Shown one piece after another: positions 40,459-48,811 of a stretch of DNA of 64,000 bases. The position numbers and the translations under genes are program-made. The notes beneath the pieces were generated by a model. That model did not search any database. It had not been told where the DNA came from and worked only from the letters and a program-made list of their open reading frames with translations. The DNA is taken from contig CAILTK010000058.1 in NCBI GenBank assembly GCA_903837135.1, forward strand, positions 62,001 to 126,000, given 5' to 3'. This DNA comes from an uncultured Caulobacterales bacterium. Its GTDB lineage: Bacteria; Pseudomonadota; Alphaproteobacteria; Caulobacterales; Caulobacteraceae. Each line of letters opens with the position of its first letter. The first letter of the stretch is position 1.

Positions 40459-41741
40459 GCGGCGGCGGCCACGGCGCGCAGCGCCTCGGCGAACCGTTCG
40501 ACCTCGGAGAGGTCGTTGTAGTGCACGAGCGAGGCGCGCACGCAGCCCTTGTCCAACGCCAGGCCGAGCCGCTCCATCAGCCGCGGCGCATACATGTGGC
40601 CGTCACGGATGCCGATGTCGGCAGCCGCCATCCGCTCCACCACCTCGGCTGGATCGACGCCCGGCAGGTTGAACGAGAAGGTCGGCACGCGCAGATGAAC
40701 CTGGTCGGGATCGGAGACGCCATAGACCGTGGCCCCGGCCGAGCCCAGCGCCGCCAGCATGGCGCGGGAGAGGTCGCGCTCATAGGCCTCGATCCCGGTC
40801 ATGGCGGCGAGAATCCGTGCGCGGGGCGTGGCGGCGTCGGGGTCGAGTTCGGCCCCCAGCGCCTCGACATAGTCGACCGCGGCGGCCATGCCGGCCACGT
40901 TCTCGTAGATGAAGGTGCCAGCCTCGATCTTGTGCGGCGGCGCGTCGGGGATGAACTCCTCGCGAAACGTCGGCAGCCGATCAAGCACGGCGTACTTGCC
41001 CCACAGAAAGCCCATGTGCGGAGCGAAGGCCTTGTACCCCGAGCAGACCAGATAGTCGCAGTCCCAGGCGCGCACGTCGATCGGCGCGTGCGGGCCGAAG
41101 TGCACGCAGTCCAGGAACAGCTCCGCCCCCACCGCATGCGCCGCCTTGGCCACCGCCGCCACATCGACCCGCGAGCCCAGGGCGTGCGAGACCACGGTGC
41201 AGGCGACGAGCCGGGTGCGCTCGGACAGCAGGGGGATCAGATCCTCCACATGCAGGCGATGGTCGTCCCGCATCCGCCACCAGGACAGGGTCGCGCCGGT
41301 CTTCCGCAGTTCCTGCCAGGTGGAGATGTCGGCGTGGTGGTCGAGGTCGGTGACGATCAACTCGTTGCGCTCGGGCGACAGCGTCTGGCCGATGGCCAGG
41401 CTGACGAGCCGGATGAAGGAGGTGGCGTTCATGCCGAAGGCCACCTCGTTCGGATCGGCGGCGTTGAGGAAGGCGGCGACCTTCTCGCGCGCGGCGACGA
41501 TCACCCGGTCGACCTCGACGCTCTGGGGATAGCGCCCGCCCCGCTGCACGTTGAACTCCAAGAGGTGGCGAGCCACCGCGTCGAGCACGATCTTCGGAGC
41601 CTGGGCGCCGGCCGCATTGTCGAAATAGATGAAGGGCGCGGCCTGCTTCAGGGCCGGGAACCGCGCGCGCACCGCAGCGACGGGAAAGGCCGGCTCGCGC
41701 TTGGGACGCGCCAGGGTGGCTTCGGCGAGGCTGGACGACAT
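40455..41741 (-). CDS. class V aminotransferase / cysteine desulfurase-like PLP enzyme
   Basis: The 428-residue enzyme shows the fold-type I features FIYFDNAAGAQ near residue 38, DLDHHADISTW, the PLP Asp region ELFLDCVHFGPHAP and the Schiff-base lysine in CSGYKAFAPHMGF. Similar proteins (often called cysteine desulfurase-like, VC1184 family) lack proven cysteine desulfurase activity and may act on other amino acids; the usual active-site Cys loop was not identified. The downstream permease overlaps by 4 bases, supporting a catabolic role on an imported amino acid. The ATG at 41741 begins MSSSLAEATLA. Confidence 0.9.
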   Translation of the reverse strand: MSSSLAEATLARPKREPAFPVAAVRARFPALKQAAPFIYFDNAAGAQAPKIVLDAVARHLLEFNVQRGGRYPQSVEVDRVIVAAREKVAAFLNAADPNEVAFGMNATSFIRLVSLAIGQTLSPERNELIVTDLDHHADISTWQELRKTGATLSWWRMRDDHRLHVEDLIPLLSERTRLVACTVVSHALGSRVDVAAVAKAAHAVGAELFLDCVHFGPHAPIDVRAWDCDYLVCSGYKAFAPHMGFLWGKYAVLDRLPTFREEFIPDAPPHKIEAGTFIYENVAGMAAAVDYVEALGAELDPDAATPRARILAAMTGIEAYERDLSRAMLAALGSAGATVYGVSDPDQVHLRVPTFSFNLPGVDPAEVVERMAAADIGIRDGHMYAPRLMERLGLALDKGCVRASLVHYNDLSEVERFAEALRAVAAAA

Positions 41742-41978
41742 GAGGGCGCTTTCGGCGGGAGGGCCCACCGATGCTAGGGAAGCTTGGACGACGCCGAAAG
41801 GGCTTTGAGTCGCCGCAACAGCCCCCGCCGGACTTTCGCCTAATCCGGAGCCTGTCGAAGTAGCGGGCGAACGCACATTGATCGGCCCGCGTGACTCGCG
41901 TGCGTCCACACGGCGCCGTCGCTTGCACCCGCCGCCCGGTTGCGGCGTAAGGTCAACCTCCGTCCGAGGAGCTCGCCG

Positions 41979-42524
41979 ATGCCCGACCCCGACCTTGTCG
42001 CCCTATGGGAAGCCCACTGCCGCTATGAGTTCGACACGCGCGACGTGGACGCCACCATGGCGACGATGACGCCTGAGCCCTACGTGAACCATGTGCCGAC
42101 CATGACCGGCGGAGTCGGCCACGACCAGCTGAAGCGGTTCTACAAATACCATTTCATCGGCGGCAATCCGCCGGACACCGAACTGGTCCCCGTCAGCCGG
42201 ACCGTGGGCGCCGACCAGATCGTCGACGAAATGCTGTTCAGATTCACCCATACCAGCGAGATCGACTGGATGCTGCCGGGCGTGGCGCCGACCGGCAGGC
42301 GGGTCGAGATCCCCTTGGTCGCCATCGTCCGCTTTGTCGGTGACAAGGTGGCGCACGAGCACATCTATTGGGATCAGGCCTCGGTGCTGGTGCAGACGGG
42401 CCTGCTGGATCCGAAAGGCCTGCCCGTGGCCGGCGCGGAGACCGCGGCCAAGGTGCTCGACACCGCCCTTCCCAGCAACGCCCTCATGACCCGCTGGAGC
42501 CACAGCGCCGATCAGCCGATCTGA
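41979..42524 (+). CDS. SnoaL-like / NTF2-fold protein
   Basis: The 181-residue protein starts MPDPDLVALWEAHCRYEF and contains the cone-fold pattern DVDATMATMTPEPYVNHVPTMTGG, a VDEMLFRFTHTSEIDWMLPG strand and IVRFVGDKVAHEHIYWDQAS. This matches the SnoaL/ester-cyclase-like family, some of which are hydrolases or isomerases of small substrates. AGGAG precedes the ATG. It is divergent from the aminotransferase gene and stands alone. The function cannot be specified. Confidence 0.85.
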   Translation: MPDPDLVALWEAHCRYEFDTRDVDATMATMTPEPYVNHVPTMTGGVGHDQLKRFYKYHFIGGNPPDTELVPVSRTVGADQIVDEMLFRFTHTSEIDWMLPGVAPTGRRVEIPLVAIVRFVGDKVAHEHIYWDQASVLVQTGLLDPKGLPVAGAETAAKVLDTALPSNALMTRWSHSADQPI

Positions 42525-42628
42525 GGTCGGCGGCGCAAGCCGCCCGCCGCGCGCCGGCCTCCGCAAGAGCAAGCCGCCTTGAACGAAATCGTTTAGGGGC
42601 GGATAAATGGCTCTAGATTCCGAAGTTT

Positions 42629-42677
42629 AGAGCGCCGCCGGCACGAAAGCCGGTTCCCACTTTTCGCGCGGCGCTCT
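42629..42677. repeat. 49-bp palindromic dispersed repeat in a 327-base gap
   Basis: AGAGCGCCGC (42629-42638) and GCGGCGCTCT (42668-42677) are perfect inverted ends around a GCCGGC...GCCGGTTCCCACTTTT core. The core sequence GGTTCCCACTTTT is typical of a family of short repeats scattered through alphaproteobacterial genomes. The rest of the gap (42525-42851) shows no gene or clear promoter. Confidence 0.7.
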
Positions 42678-42851
42678 AGGCTCCCGCGATCGGATATGCC
42701 ATGGTGGATGTCCTCGCCATCCGCATCTCGATCGCTGCGGCGCCCCTGCCAGACGCCCTGATATCGCCGCGGAACCTCGCCGACCTCTCATCGAGAGCGT
42801 CGATCAATCCTGTCCCAGAATGGAAGCCTCGGTTTCGAGGATACGCCCATC

Positions 42852-43103
42852 ATGTCCTTCTCCATCACCGCATCGAACAAGTACGGTCCGATCAGCCTTG
42901 TCAGGAAAACCGCCCGGGAGGCGTTCGATCTGGCGATGAGCTACAAGCGCAAGGGTTTCAATGAAATCCGCGTGACGAACATCCAGTCTGGCGAGGTGTT
43001 CGCCGAACAGCAGATCGTCGATGACCGCTTGCCGACGGATTCGCGGGACGCGGCGCCGTCGATCACCAGCGGCGGCGGCGCGACGCTGAGCCTGTCGAGC
43101 TGA
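42852..43103 (+). CDS. small hypothetical protein
   Basis: The 83-residue protein starts MSFSITASNKYGPISLVRKTA, with a helix (REAFDLAMSYKRKGF) and a strand pair (NEIRVTNIQSGEVF), then a Ser/Gly-rich tail. This alpha/beta pattern is seen in short alphaproteobacterial proteins near signalling genes. AGGA lies 12 bases before the ATG. It precedes the receiver gene by 161 bases in the same direction. Function unknown; family assignment uncertain. Confidence 0.6.
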   Translation: MSFSITASNKYGPISLVRKTAREAFDLAMSYKRKGFNEIRVTNIQSGEVFAEQQIVDDRLPTDSRDAAPSITSGGGATLSLSS

Positions 43104-43264
43104 GCGCCCGGGCGCGAACGCGCCTGGATCGATTTGGTCGGCATGCCCCGCACGACGGCGCAATGCCGGTCGCCCTTTGGGCCGCACGGTCAAGGTCTAC
43201 GCGCCTACGGAACAAATTAACCGTGGGCGCGTTAGGATCCCCCACGGCGGCGGGCTGGAAAGCG

Positions 43265-43621
43265 TTGAACATCATCATCGTTGAGGACGAACCGTTCATC
43301 GCGCTCGACATCGAGTCCGCGATCGAAGCGCTCGACCACCGGGTGGTCGGCGTGGCCGACACCAAGGCCGCGGCGATCGCTCTCGCCCGGGGAACGCCGT
43401 GCGACGGCGCCCTGATCGACATCCGTCTGCGCGATGGCTTTACCGGTCCCGAAATCGCCGACGTGTTTCGCGAAGAGTTCGGCATCCCGTTCGCCTTTCT
43501 CACCGGCAACGCCGAACAGCTCGCCGCGGATTCGCGCGGCGCCCTGGCCGTCGTCGGCAAGCCGTTCACGCAGGGCCAGCTGGCCGAGGTTCTGCAGTTT
43601 TTCCAGGCCGCACGGTCCTAG
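43265..43621 (+). CDS. stand-alone response-regulator receiver domain
   Basis: The 118-residue protein from the TTG at 43265 is a complete receiver with the acidic pair in VEDEPF, the phosphorylation Asp in GALIDIRL, the Thr in FLTGN and Lys in GKPFT, but no output domain. GGAAAG precedes the TTG; GTG 43223 would add 14 non-family residues. It converges on the ethylene-receptor-like HWE kinase gene, with 9 bases between stops. Single-domain receivers of this type commonly partner with HWE/HisKA_2 kinases as intermediates in phosphorelays, so it probably receives phosphate from that kinase. Confidence 0.88.
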   Translation: MNIIIVEDEPFIALDIESAIEALDHRVVGVADTKAAAIALARGTPCDGALIDIRLRDGFTGPEIADVFREEFGIPFAFLTGNAEQLAADSRGALAVVGKPFTQGQLAEVLQFFQAARS

Positions 43622-43630
43622 AGCCTCCTC

Positions 43631-45073
43631 CTAGAGGCCGATCTCCGCCGCAGGCTCCAGCCTCGCCAAGAGCGCCGTGAGCGACCACCGCACACCGTGC
43701 GGTTCGAAGGTGTGGGTCGCCGAGCCGCCCACGGCCTTCGGCGTCAGACTGCACAGGATGGTGGACCCGAAGCCCGGCGCCGCGGGCGGCGCGAAGGCCG
43801 CGACGCCGCTCTCGGTCCAGTCGAGCTGAAGCGCTCCGTCCGGGGTCGCGGCCCAGGAGATCCTGACCTCGCCCTCATCCCGTGACAGGGCCCCGTACTT
43901 CACCGCGTTCGACCCGAGTTCATGGATGGCCATGCCGACATAATGGGCCGCTTCGGCCGGCAGGCGGCAGGCAGCGCCCACCAGCGCGACGCGATCCGGG
44001 AAGGATTCGAGCTGATATTTGAGCTGCCCCTCGATGACCGACCGGAGGTCCGCCCCCTTCCATTCCTGTCGCGCAAGTTCGTCGTGCGCGCTGGCCAGGG
44101 ACCCGAGCCGCTCCTCCAGACGGATGAGGAAGGCGTCGGGCACGTCGAAGGATCGGGACGTCTGGCGCGCCAGACTCATCACGATCGTCAGCAGGTTCTT
44201 CGAACGATGGTTGAGTTCGCGCATGACGATGCGCAGGTGCTCTTCCTGGCGCTTCAGGGACGAGATGTCGGTCGCGGTGACGACCAGGCCGGCCCCTCCG
44301 TCCTCCATGCGCACCGGCTCGACCCGCATGTCGAACCATCCGGACGACGACGCCGTGGCGAGCTTGACCTCGGTTCGCTGGGGCGCGCCGCTCTGCAGCA
44401 CCGCCCGCTTCAGGCGCTGGATCGGCTCCGCGCTGTCCGAAAACAGGATGTCGGATTCCGTGGCGCCGATCATGGCCGATGGGTCGAGACCCAGGGGCGG
44501 ATTATAGACCCAGGTGTAGCGGAGATCGGCGTCCTGTTCGAGGACGGTGACCTGCGAGCCCTTCAGGGCGGCCTGGAAACGCCGGGTCGTGACCGCCGTC
44601 TCCGTTTCGCTGATCACGACGCGCTCGGCCAGTTGGGCGCGGGCCGCCTCGAGCGCGCGCAGGGTCTGCTGGTGCGACGCGATCTCGGCCTGGAGCACGC
44701 GCGGCGAGGGGATACGCAGCAGCTGCGGAAGCAGGAACGGCAGCGCCACGGCCGTCGCCAGCGAGACCACGGCGGTGAAGGCCTTCAGCACGCCCTCGGC
44801 GGCGTAGTACGGCGCCCACAGCACCACGATGCTGAACACATGGGTCATGCCGCACGCGGCGATGAAGACGGCGAACAGCAGCGAAAGCGCGATGTGCTGC
44901 CGATTGAGATCCGCGCGTCGGCGAACGAAGACGGCGATGCCGATCGGAATGGCGAAATAGGCCGCGGCGATCAGGGCGTCGGAGGCGATGTGCAGCGCCA
45001 TCAGGCCCGGCCGCCAGTCCAGGCACATCCCATGCGGCATGAAGTCGGCGATCTGGGTCAGCCAATGGAACAT
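43631..45073 (-). CDS. HWE/HisKA_2-type sensor histidine kinase with ethylene-receptor-like membrane domain
   Basis: The 480-residue kinase has an N-terminal membrane domain of three helices (about residues 25-115) that matches plant ETR1: SDALIAAAYFAIP parallels SDFFIAIAYFSIP (D32, Y39, P43), CGMTH (C74, H78) parallels CGATH, and FTAVVSLATA parallels LTAVVSCATA. In ETR1 these Asp, Cys and His residues bind copper and ethylene. A coiled coil (about 125-160), a PAS domain (about 165-285), the HisKA_2 box RELNHRSKN (H289) and an ATPase domain with AIHELGSNAVKYGALS (N389) follow. It likely signals to the adjacent receiver protein. The actual ligand is not known. Confidence 0.92.
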   Translation of the reverse strand: MFHWLTQIADFMPHGMCLDWRPGLMALHIASDALIAAAYFAIPIGIAVFVRRRADLNRQHIALSLLFAVFIAACGMTHVFSIVVLWAPYYAAEGVLKAFTAVVSLATAVALPFLLPQLLRIPSPRVLQAEIASHQQTLRALEAARAQLAERVVISETETAVTTRRFQAALKGSQVTVLEQDADLRYTWVYNPPLGLDPSAMIGATESDILFSDSAEPIQRLKRAVLQSGAPQRTEVKLATASSSGWFDMRVEPVRMEDGGAGLVVTATDISSLKRQEEHLRIVMRELNHRSKNLLTIVMSLARQTSRSFDVPDAFLIRLEERLGSLASAHDELARQEWKGADLRSVIEGQLKYQLESFPDRVALVGAACRLPAEAAHYVGMAIHELGSNAVKYGALSRDEGEVRISWAATPDGALQLDWTESGVAAFAPPAAPGFGSTILCSLTPKAVGGSATHTFEPHGVRWSLTALLARLEPAAEIGL

Positions 45074-45237
45074 GATCGCCTTCGCCTCGGCCGGGACGCT
45101 CTGGGTAGAGAAGAGCGCTCTCCTATGCCGCCAATCCGGCCGCGCCTCAAACGTCGCGCATCGTCGCGCCGGGGCGGGAACCGGCGATCAGGCCGGCGCG
45201 CCGGAGGCATCGCCGAGCGGCTTGGCTCCGAGAGACC

Positions 45238-45528
45238 TCAGCGTCGTGACGCGGCCCAGACCACCACCGGCGTGACGGCGACGCCCAGCGCCACCCAGCG
45301 CCCGGCGACGGCGAAGGACGACCAGAATTCGGCCGTCCGCCTGTCGGTCGACCCGGACATGAACAGCAGCATCGACCAGACGAACAGGAGGGCGCCGCCG
45401 ACGCAGGCGGCCGGCGCGAGGCCGTCCCAATCCAGCCGGTCGGCCCAATCCGCCACCCGGTCGAGCAAGGGCGGGATCGACGCCCACCCTTTCAGGAGCA
45501 GGGCCCCGTAAGGCCGGAGACTGTCCAT
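45238..45528 (-). CDS. small membrane protein of unknown function
   Basis: The 96-residue protein has two hydrophobic helices (about residues 41-57 and 72-92), the first beginning at PAACVGGALLFVWSMLLFM, with an amphipathic N-terminus rich in Trp and Asp. It lies 164 bases upstream of the kinase gene on the same strand, so it could belong to the same transcript, although no ribosome-binding site links them. No family recognised. Confidence 0.6.
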   Translation of the reverse strand: MDSLRPYGALLLKGWASIPPLLDRVADWADRLDWDGLAPAACVGGALLFVWSMLLFMSGSTDRRTAEFWSSFAVAGRWVALGVAVTPVVVWAASRR

Positions 45529-45580
45529 GGCGCCCTCCCCTCGAAACGGCGCTCGAACTCTGCGCCGCTTTCGGGCCGGG

Positions 45581-45964
45581 TCAACCGGGCTTGACCCAGC
45601 GGGCGGCGGCGTCCGCGGTGTCCGGCGGACTGGTGTTGAAGGCGATGGCGGCGTCCGGCGCGCCGTTGTGCACGGCGTTGACCACCCGCTCGAACAGCTC
45701 CAGGCTCTTGGGCGGGAGCCGAAGACCGCCGCCGATGACGACGCAGTCGTAGGTCGCGCTGGCGAGCTGCTTCTCGAGCATGGCGATACCGGCGGCGTCG
45801 GGCGCGATCATGCACAGGTCTCCCTGCCAGCCCCGCTCCGCGATCTTGGCGGCCGCGAGGTCGATGCCGGCCTGGATCTTCCCGGCGTCGAACCCCGGCG
45901 GCAGGGACGGGTCGGAAAAGTCCACGGTCTCGGGGACCTGGCCCACGAACAGGACACGCGTCAT
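45581..45964 (-). CDS. small conserved protein of unknown function in LysR-adjacent operon
   Basis: The 127-residue protein begins MTRVLFVGQVPETVDFSDPS and looks like a small Rossmann-type alpha/beta domain: VDFSDPSLPPGFDAGKI, YDCVVIGGGLRL and AIAFNTSPPDTADAA. No signal peptide is present, so it is cytoplasmic. Proteins of this form are usually annotated as hypothetical in Proteobacteria. Its ATG overlaps the esterase stop by 4 bases, making it the last gene of a three-gene operon (reductase, esterase, this protein). Confidence 0.75.
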   Translation of the reverse strand: MTRVLFVGQVPETVDFSDPSLPPGFDAGKIQAGIDLAAAKIAERGWQGDLCMIAPDAAGIAMLEKQLASATYDCVVIGGGLRLPPKSLELFERVVNAVHNGAPDAAIAFNTSPPDTADAAARWVKPG

Positions 45965-46893
45965 TTGAAACTCTCCATTGCGGTGATCGCGCTATGCTGG
46001 CGCAGGAAGCGTCCGAGTTCATCGACGGCCTGCCGGGCCGCCCCGAGCACGCCTATGTTCGCGGGAAAGACGTGCGGCATGCCGGCCCACTGGTGGAGCT
46101 GGATGTCGCCGCCCGCCCTGGCCACGCGCTCGGCGTAGCGGCGGGCGTCGTCGAGCAGGATCTCATCCTCGCCGACCTGGATCATCACCGGCGGCAGGCC
46201 GGCCGGATCGCCGTAGAGCGGCGACGCCAGCGGATCGCGGGGATCGTGCGCTCCAAGATACTGCAGAGCGGCCGATTGCAGCGCCGCCGGGGTGAGGAAG
46301 GGATCAGCCTCGGCTTTGGAGACCAGCGTGGCGCCGGTCAGGGCCAGGTCGGTCCAGGGCGACATCACCGCCGCCGCGCGCGGCGCCCGCTGGCGTCCGC
46401 TCCGAGCCGCGGCCGACGCCAGCGCCGCGAGGACCAGGGTCAGACCGCCGCCGGCGGAGTCGCCGACCAGAAGAATCTCCGAGAAGCTCAGCTCGCCGAG
46501 GCCGCGATAGACCGACTGGGCGTCCTCCACGGCGGCGGGAAAACGGTGCTCCGGCGCCAACCGATAGTCCGGAGCAAAGGCCGACAGACCGGCGGCGTGG
46601 GCGATCTGGCCGACGAAATTCCGATACGCCGAGGCCGAACCGAGAACGTACGCCCCGCCGTGCAGATAGAGAATCGCTGCGGCGGCGGGCGCGCCGGCCG
46701 GCCGCGACCACCAGCCCCGAACGCCGCCGACGGCTCCCGCCTCATGCGTGACGCCCTCTGCGGCGGGGGTATGCTCGATCACGGCGTCGAAAGCGGCCCG
46801 CTCGAGAACGCCTTTGGACGGGGCGGCCATCGCGCGGAGCTGCGCCAGGGTCGAACGGTCGGAGTCGCTCAGGTCGTGGAGAACGGGATTCAT
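45961..46893 (-). CDS. HSL-type alpha/beta hydrolase (esterase)
   Basis: The 310-residue enzyme belongs to the hormone-sensitive-lipase family: LYLHGGAYVLGS is the HGG oxyanion motif, GDSAGGGL the nucleophile elbow, and later DEILLDDA and WAGMPHVFP supply the Asp and His of the triad. It hydrolyses short acyl esters. The gene overlaps by 4 bases both upstream with the NmrA-like reductase and downstream with the 127-residue protein, which indicates coordinated expression, probably controlled by the divergent LysR regulator. Confidence 0.93.
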   Translation of the reverse strand: MNPVLHDLSDSDRSTLAQLRAMAAPSKGVLERAAFDAVIEHTPAAEGVTHEAGAVGGVRGWWSRPAGAPAAAAILYLHGGAYVLGSASAYRNFVGQIAHAAGLSAFAPDYRLAPEHRFPAAVEDAQSVYRGLGELSFSEILLVGDSAGGGLTLVLAALASAAARSGRQRAPRAAAVMSPWTDLALTGATLVSKAEADPFLTPAALQSAALQYLGAHDPRDPLASPLYGDPAGLPPVMIQVGEDEILLDDARRYAERVARAGGDIQLHQWAGMPHVFPANIGVLGAARQAVDELGRFLRQHSAITAMESFK

Positions 46894-47756
46894 GCCGCGA
46901 CCTCGCCCGCCGCCAGCTCTTCGAAGAAATGGCGGAGCGTCCGGGGCTCGCGGCCGAGCACGGCCCGCAGGGTCAGGGCGTTTCCCATCAGCCCGCGTTG
47001 GTCGTACCAGGCGAACATCCGCTCCAGCGCCGGGGCGCCCGGGCCCGCGCCCGCGGCGGCCCGCTTGGGATCGACCGTTTCGGCGCGGATTGAACGCCCC
47101 AGGACCCCGCCGATCATGGCCGCGACCTCGTGTCGGTCATGCCATCCTTCGGCGCAGCATTCGTAGCTTCCGTACAGGAGGCGGTCTTCAGTGAAGGCGA
47201 TCGCGGCCGCCTCGGCGACATCGCGATAGTCGACGCGGGAAAACCGGCTTTCGGCGGACCAGGGTTCGGCCAGCACGCCCTCCTGGACGATCCGCGGCCA
47301 GGCCGGGGTGAAGTTCTGAAAGAACACCGTCGGGTGCAGGAAGACGTATTCCATGCCCGAAGTGAGCAAGGCCTCCTCCACGGGAGCCTTTCCGGCATGG
47401 TTGCCCAGGGCGGACAGGATCGGGTGGATCACCGACGAGAAGACGAATCGACGGACTCCCGCCGCCCGGGCGGCCTCGACCACCGCCACCCCGACGTCGG
47501 CCTCATGCGGCAGAAACGCCGGCGCGAGGTAGAACACGCCGTCGACGCCGTTCAGAGCCGCATCCAGGCTGGTGCGGTCGGTCAGGTCGCCCACCACCGT
47601 CTCCGCCGCGCCGTGACGGCGCACCTGGTCTTCTTTGGTCCGATCGTGGATCAATGCGCGGACGGCGGCCCCGCGGCGGACGAGTTCGGGGACCACCAGG
47701 CCGCCGAACCGGCCCGACGCCCCGACTGCCAATATTTTCATGGGCTTGTGGTTCAT
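46890..47756 (-). CDS. NmrA-like NAD(P)-binding reductase
   Basis: The 288-residue protein begins MNHKPMKILAVGASGRFGGLVVPELVRRG with a G-x-x-G-x-x-G nucleotide-binding loop, and continues VFYLAPAFLPHEADVGVAVVEAARAAG, RFVFSSVIHP and VFLHPTVFFQNF, typical of the atypical SDR group (NmrA/TMR, quinone reductase 2-like). The active-site Tyr-Lys pair of classical SDRs is not obvious. It is the first gene of the LysR-adjacent operon. ATG 47756 is preferred over the longer frame, which begins with non-family residues. Confidence 0.88.
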   Translation of the reverse strand: MNHKPMKILAVGASGRFGGLVVPELVRRGAAVRALIHDRTKEDQVRRHGAAETVVGDLTDRTSLDAALNGVDGVFYLAPAFLPHEADVGVAVVEAARAAGVRRFVFSSVIHPILSALGNHAGKAPVEEALLTSGMEYVFLHPTVFFQNFTPAWPRIVQEGVLAEPWSAESRFSRVDYRDVAEAAAIAFTEDRLLYGSYECCAEGWHDRHEVAAMIGGVLGRSIRAETVDPKRAAAGAGPGAPALERMFAWYDQRGLMGNALTLRAVLGREPRTLRHFFEELAAGEVAA

Positions 47757-47834
47757 GAGAAACTCACCCCGCGTGTTGCGGCCCTCCCATAACGCAATGC
47801 CGACGATTGCGAGACGTGCCAAACCCGAACATAC

Positions 47835-47852
47835 TGTTCCGTCTCAGGAACA
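47835..47852. promoter_or_regulatory. probable LysR operator
   Basis: TGTTCC (47835-47840) and GGAACA (47847-47852) form a perfect inverted repeat with a 6-base centre. The site is 26 bases before the LysR start and 78 bases before the reductase ATG, the typical place for a LysR recognition site that controls both divergent genes. Confidence 0.65.
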
Positions 47853-47877
47853 ATGCAGCGGGGCGGGAACGCCGGCC

Positions 47878-48795
47878 ATGGACCTCAACGACCTTCGGGT
47901 GTTCGAACGGGTCGGCGCGTTGCTCAGCTTCTCCGCGGCCGGCCGTTCCTTAGGGATTCCGAAATCGAGCGTCAGCCGCGGCGTCGCGCGGCTGGAAGCG
48001 GAACTCGGGGTCCGGCTGCTGCAGCGCACGACCCGCGAAGTGATGCTGACGGAGGCCGGCGAGGTCCTGCTGCGCCGGTGCACCGAGATCATGGGCCGGG
48101 TCGAGGAAGCGACGGACTATATCGGCGGCGTGGCTTCGACGCCCCGCGGCCTGTTGCGGCTGTCCGCGGGGATAGGGTTTGGAGTCAATGTGCTGTCCGA
48201 ACAGCTGCCGCGGTTCATTGAACTTCATCCCGATGTCAGCGTCTCGCTCGACCTCAGCAGCCGCTTGTCCGAGCTCCTGGCCGATCGCATCGACGTGGCG
48301 ATCCGCATGGGGCCTCTGCCGGACTCCGGTCATGTCGCCGTCCGGCTGGGATCGCTCAGCCGTCATCCTTGCGCATCGCCGCGTTATCTGGAGCGGCGCG
48401 GGATCCCGGCGACCCTGGCGGCGCTGGCCGACTTCGACATCCTGGAGCTACCCGGGCTCGACGGACGGCCGCGTCGCTGGACCTTCCGTCGCGACGGGGC
48501 CACAGCGGCGATCGAGGTGCGGCCGAGACTGGAGGTCAACGACGCCCTGACACTGCACCGGATGGTCGTCGCCGGCGCGGGGATCGGCGTCTGCTCAGGC
48601 TATCTTTGCGCCCCCGCGATCGCCGCGGGCCAGCTGGTCCGCCTGTTCCCGGGGTGGTCGCTGGATCCCGTCGAGGTCAATCTGGTGTTCCCGAGCCGCC
48701 GCGACCTGTCGCCCGCCGTTCGCGCCTTCGTCGACTTCATGAAGGACAGCTCCCGCAGGGCGGACTGGCGGGAAGACCTGTCCGCCGGGGAATGA
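47878..48795 (+). CDS. LysR-family transcriptional regulator
   Basis: The 305-residue protein has the N-terminal winged helix (LNDLRVFERVGALLSFSAAGRSLGIPKSSVSRGVARLE) and linker helix followed by an effector-binding domain with two alpha/beta subdomains. Within the LysR family, the ELLADRIDVAIRMGPLPDSG and VNDALTLHRMVVAGAGIG motifs are usual for the group that activates divergent oxidoreductase genes. It faces the NmrA-like reductase, esterase and unknown gene, with a palindrome between, so it is probably their activator. The inducer is unknown. Confidence 0.94.
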   Translation: MDLNDLRVFERVGALLSFSAAGRSLGIPKSSVSRGVARLEAELGVRLLQRTTREVMLTEAGEVLLRRCTEIMGRVEEATDYIGGVASTPRGLLRLSAGIGFGVNVLSEQLPRFIELHPDVSVSLDLSSRLSELLADRIDVAIRMGPLPDSGHVAVRLGSLSRHPCASPRYLERRGIPATLAALADFDILELPGLDGRPRRWTFRRDGATAAIEVRPRLEVNDALTLHRMVVAGAGIGVCSGYLCAPAIAAGQLVRLFPGWSLDPVEVNLVFPSRRDLSPAVRAFVDFMKDSSRRADWREDLSAGE

Positions 48796-48811
48796 CACGG
48801 CCCGCTCGCCT

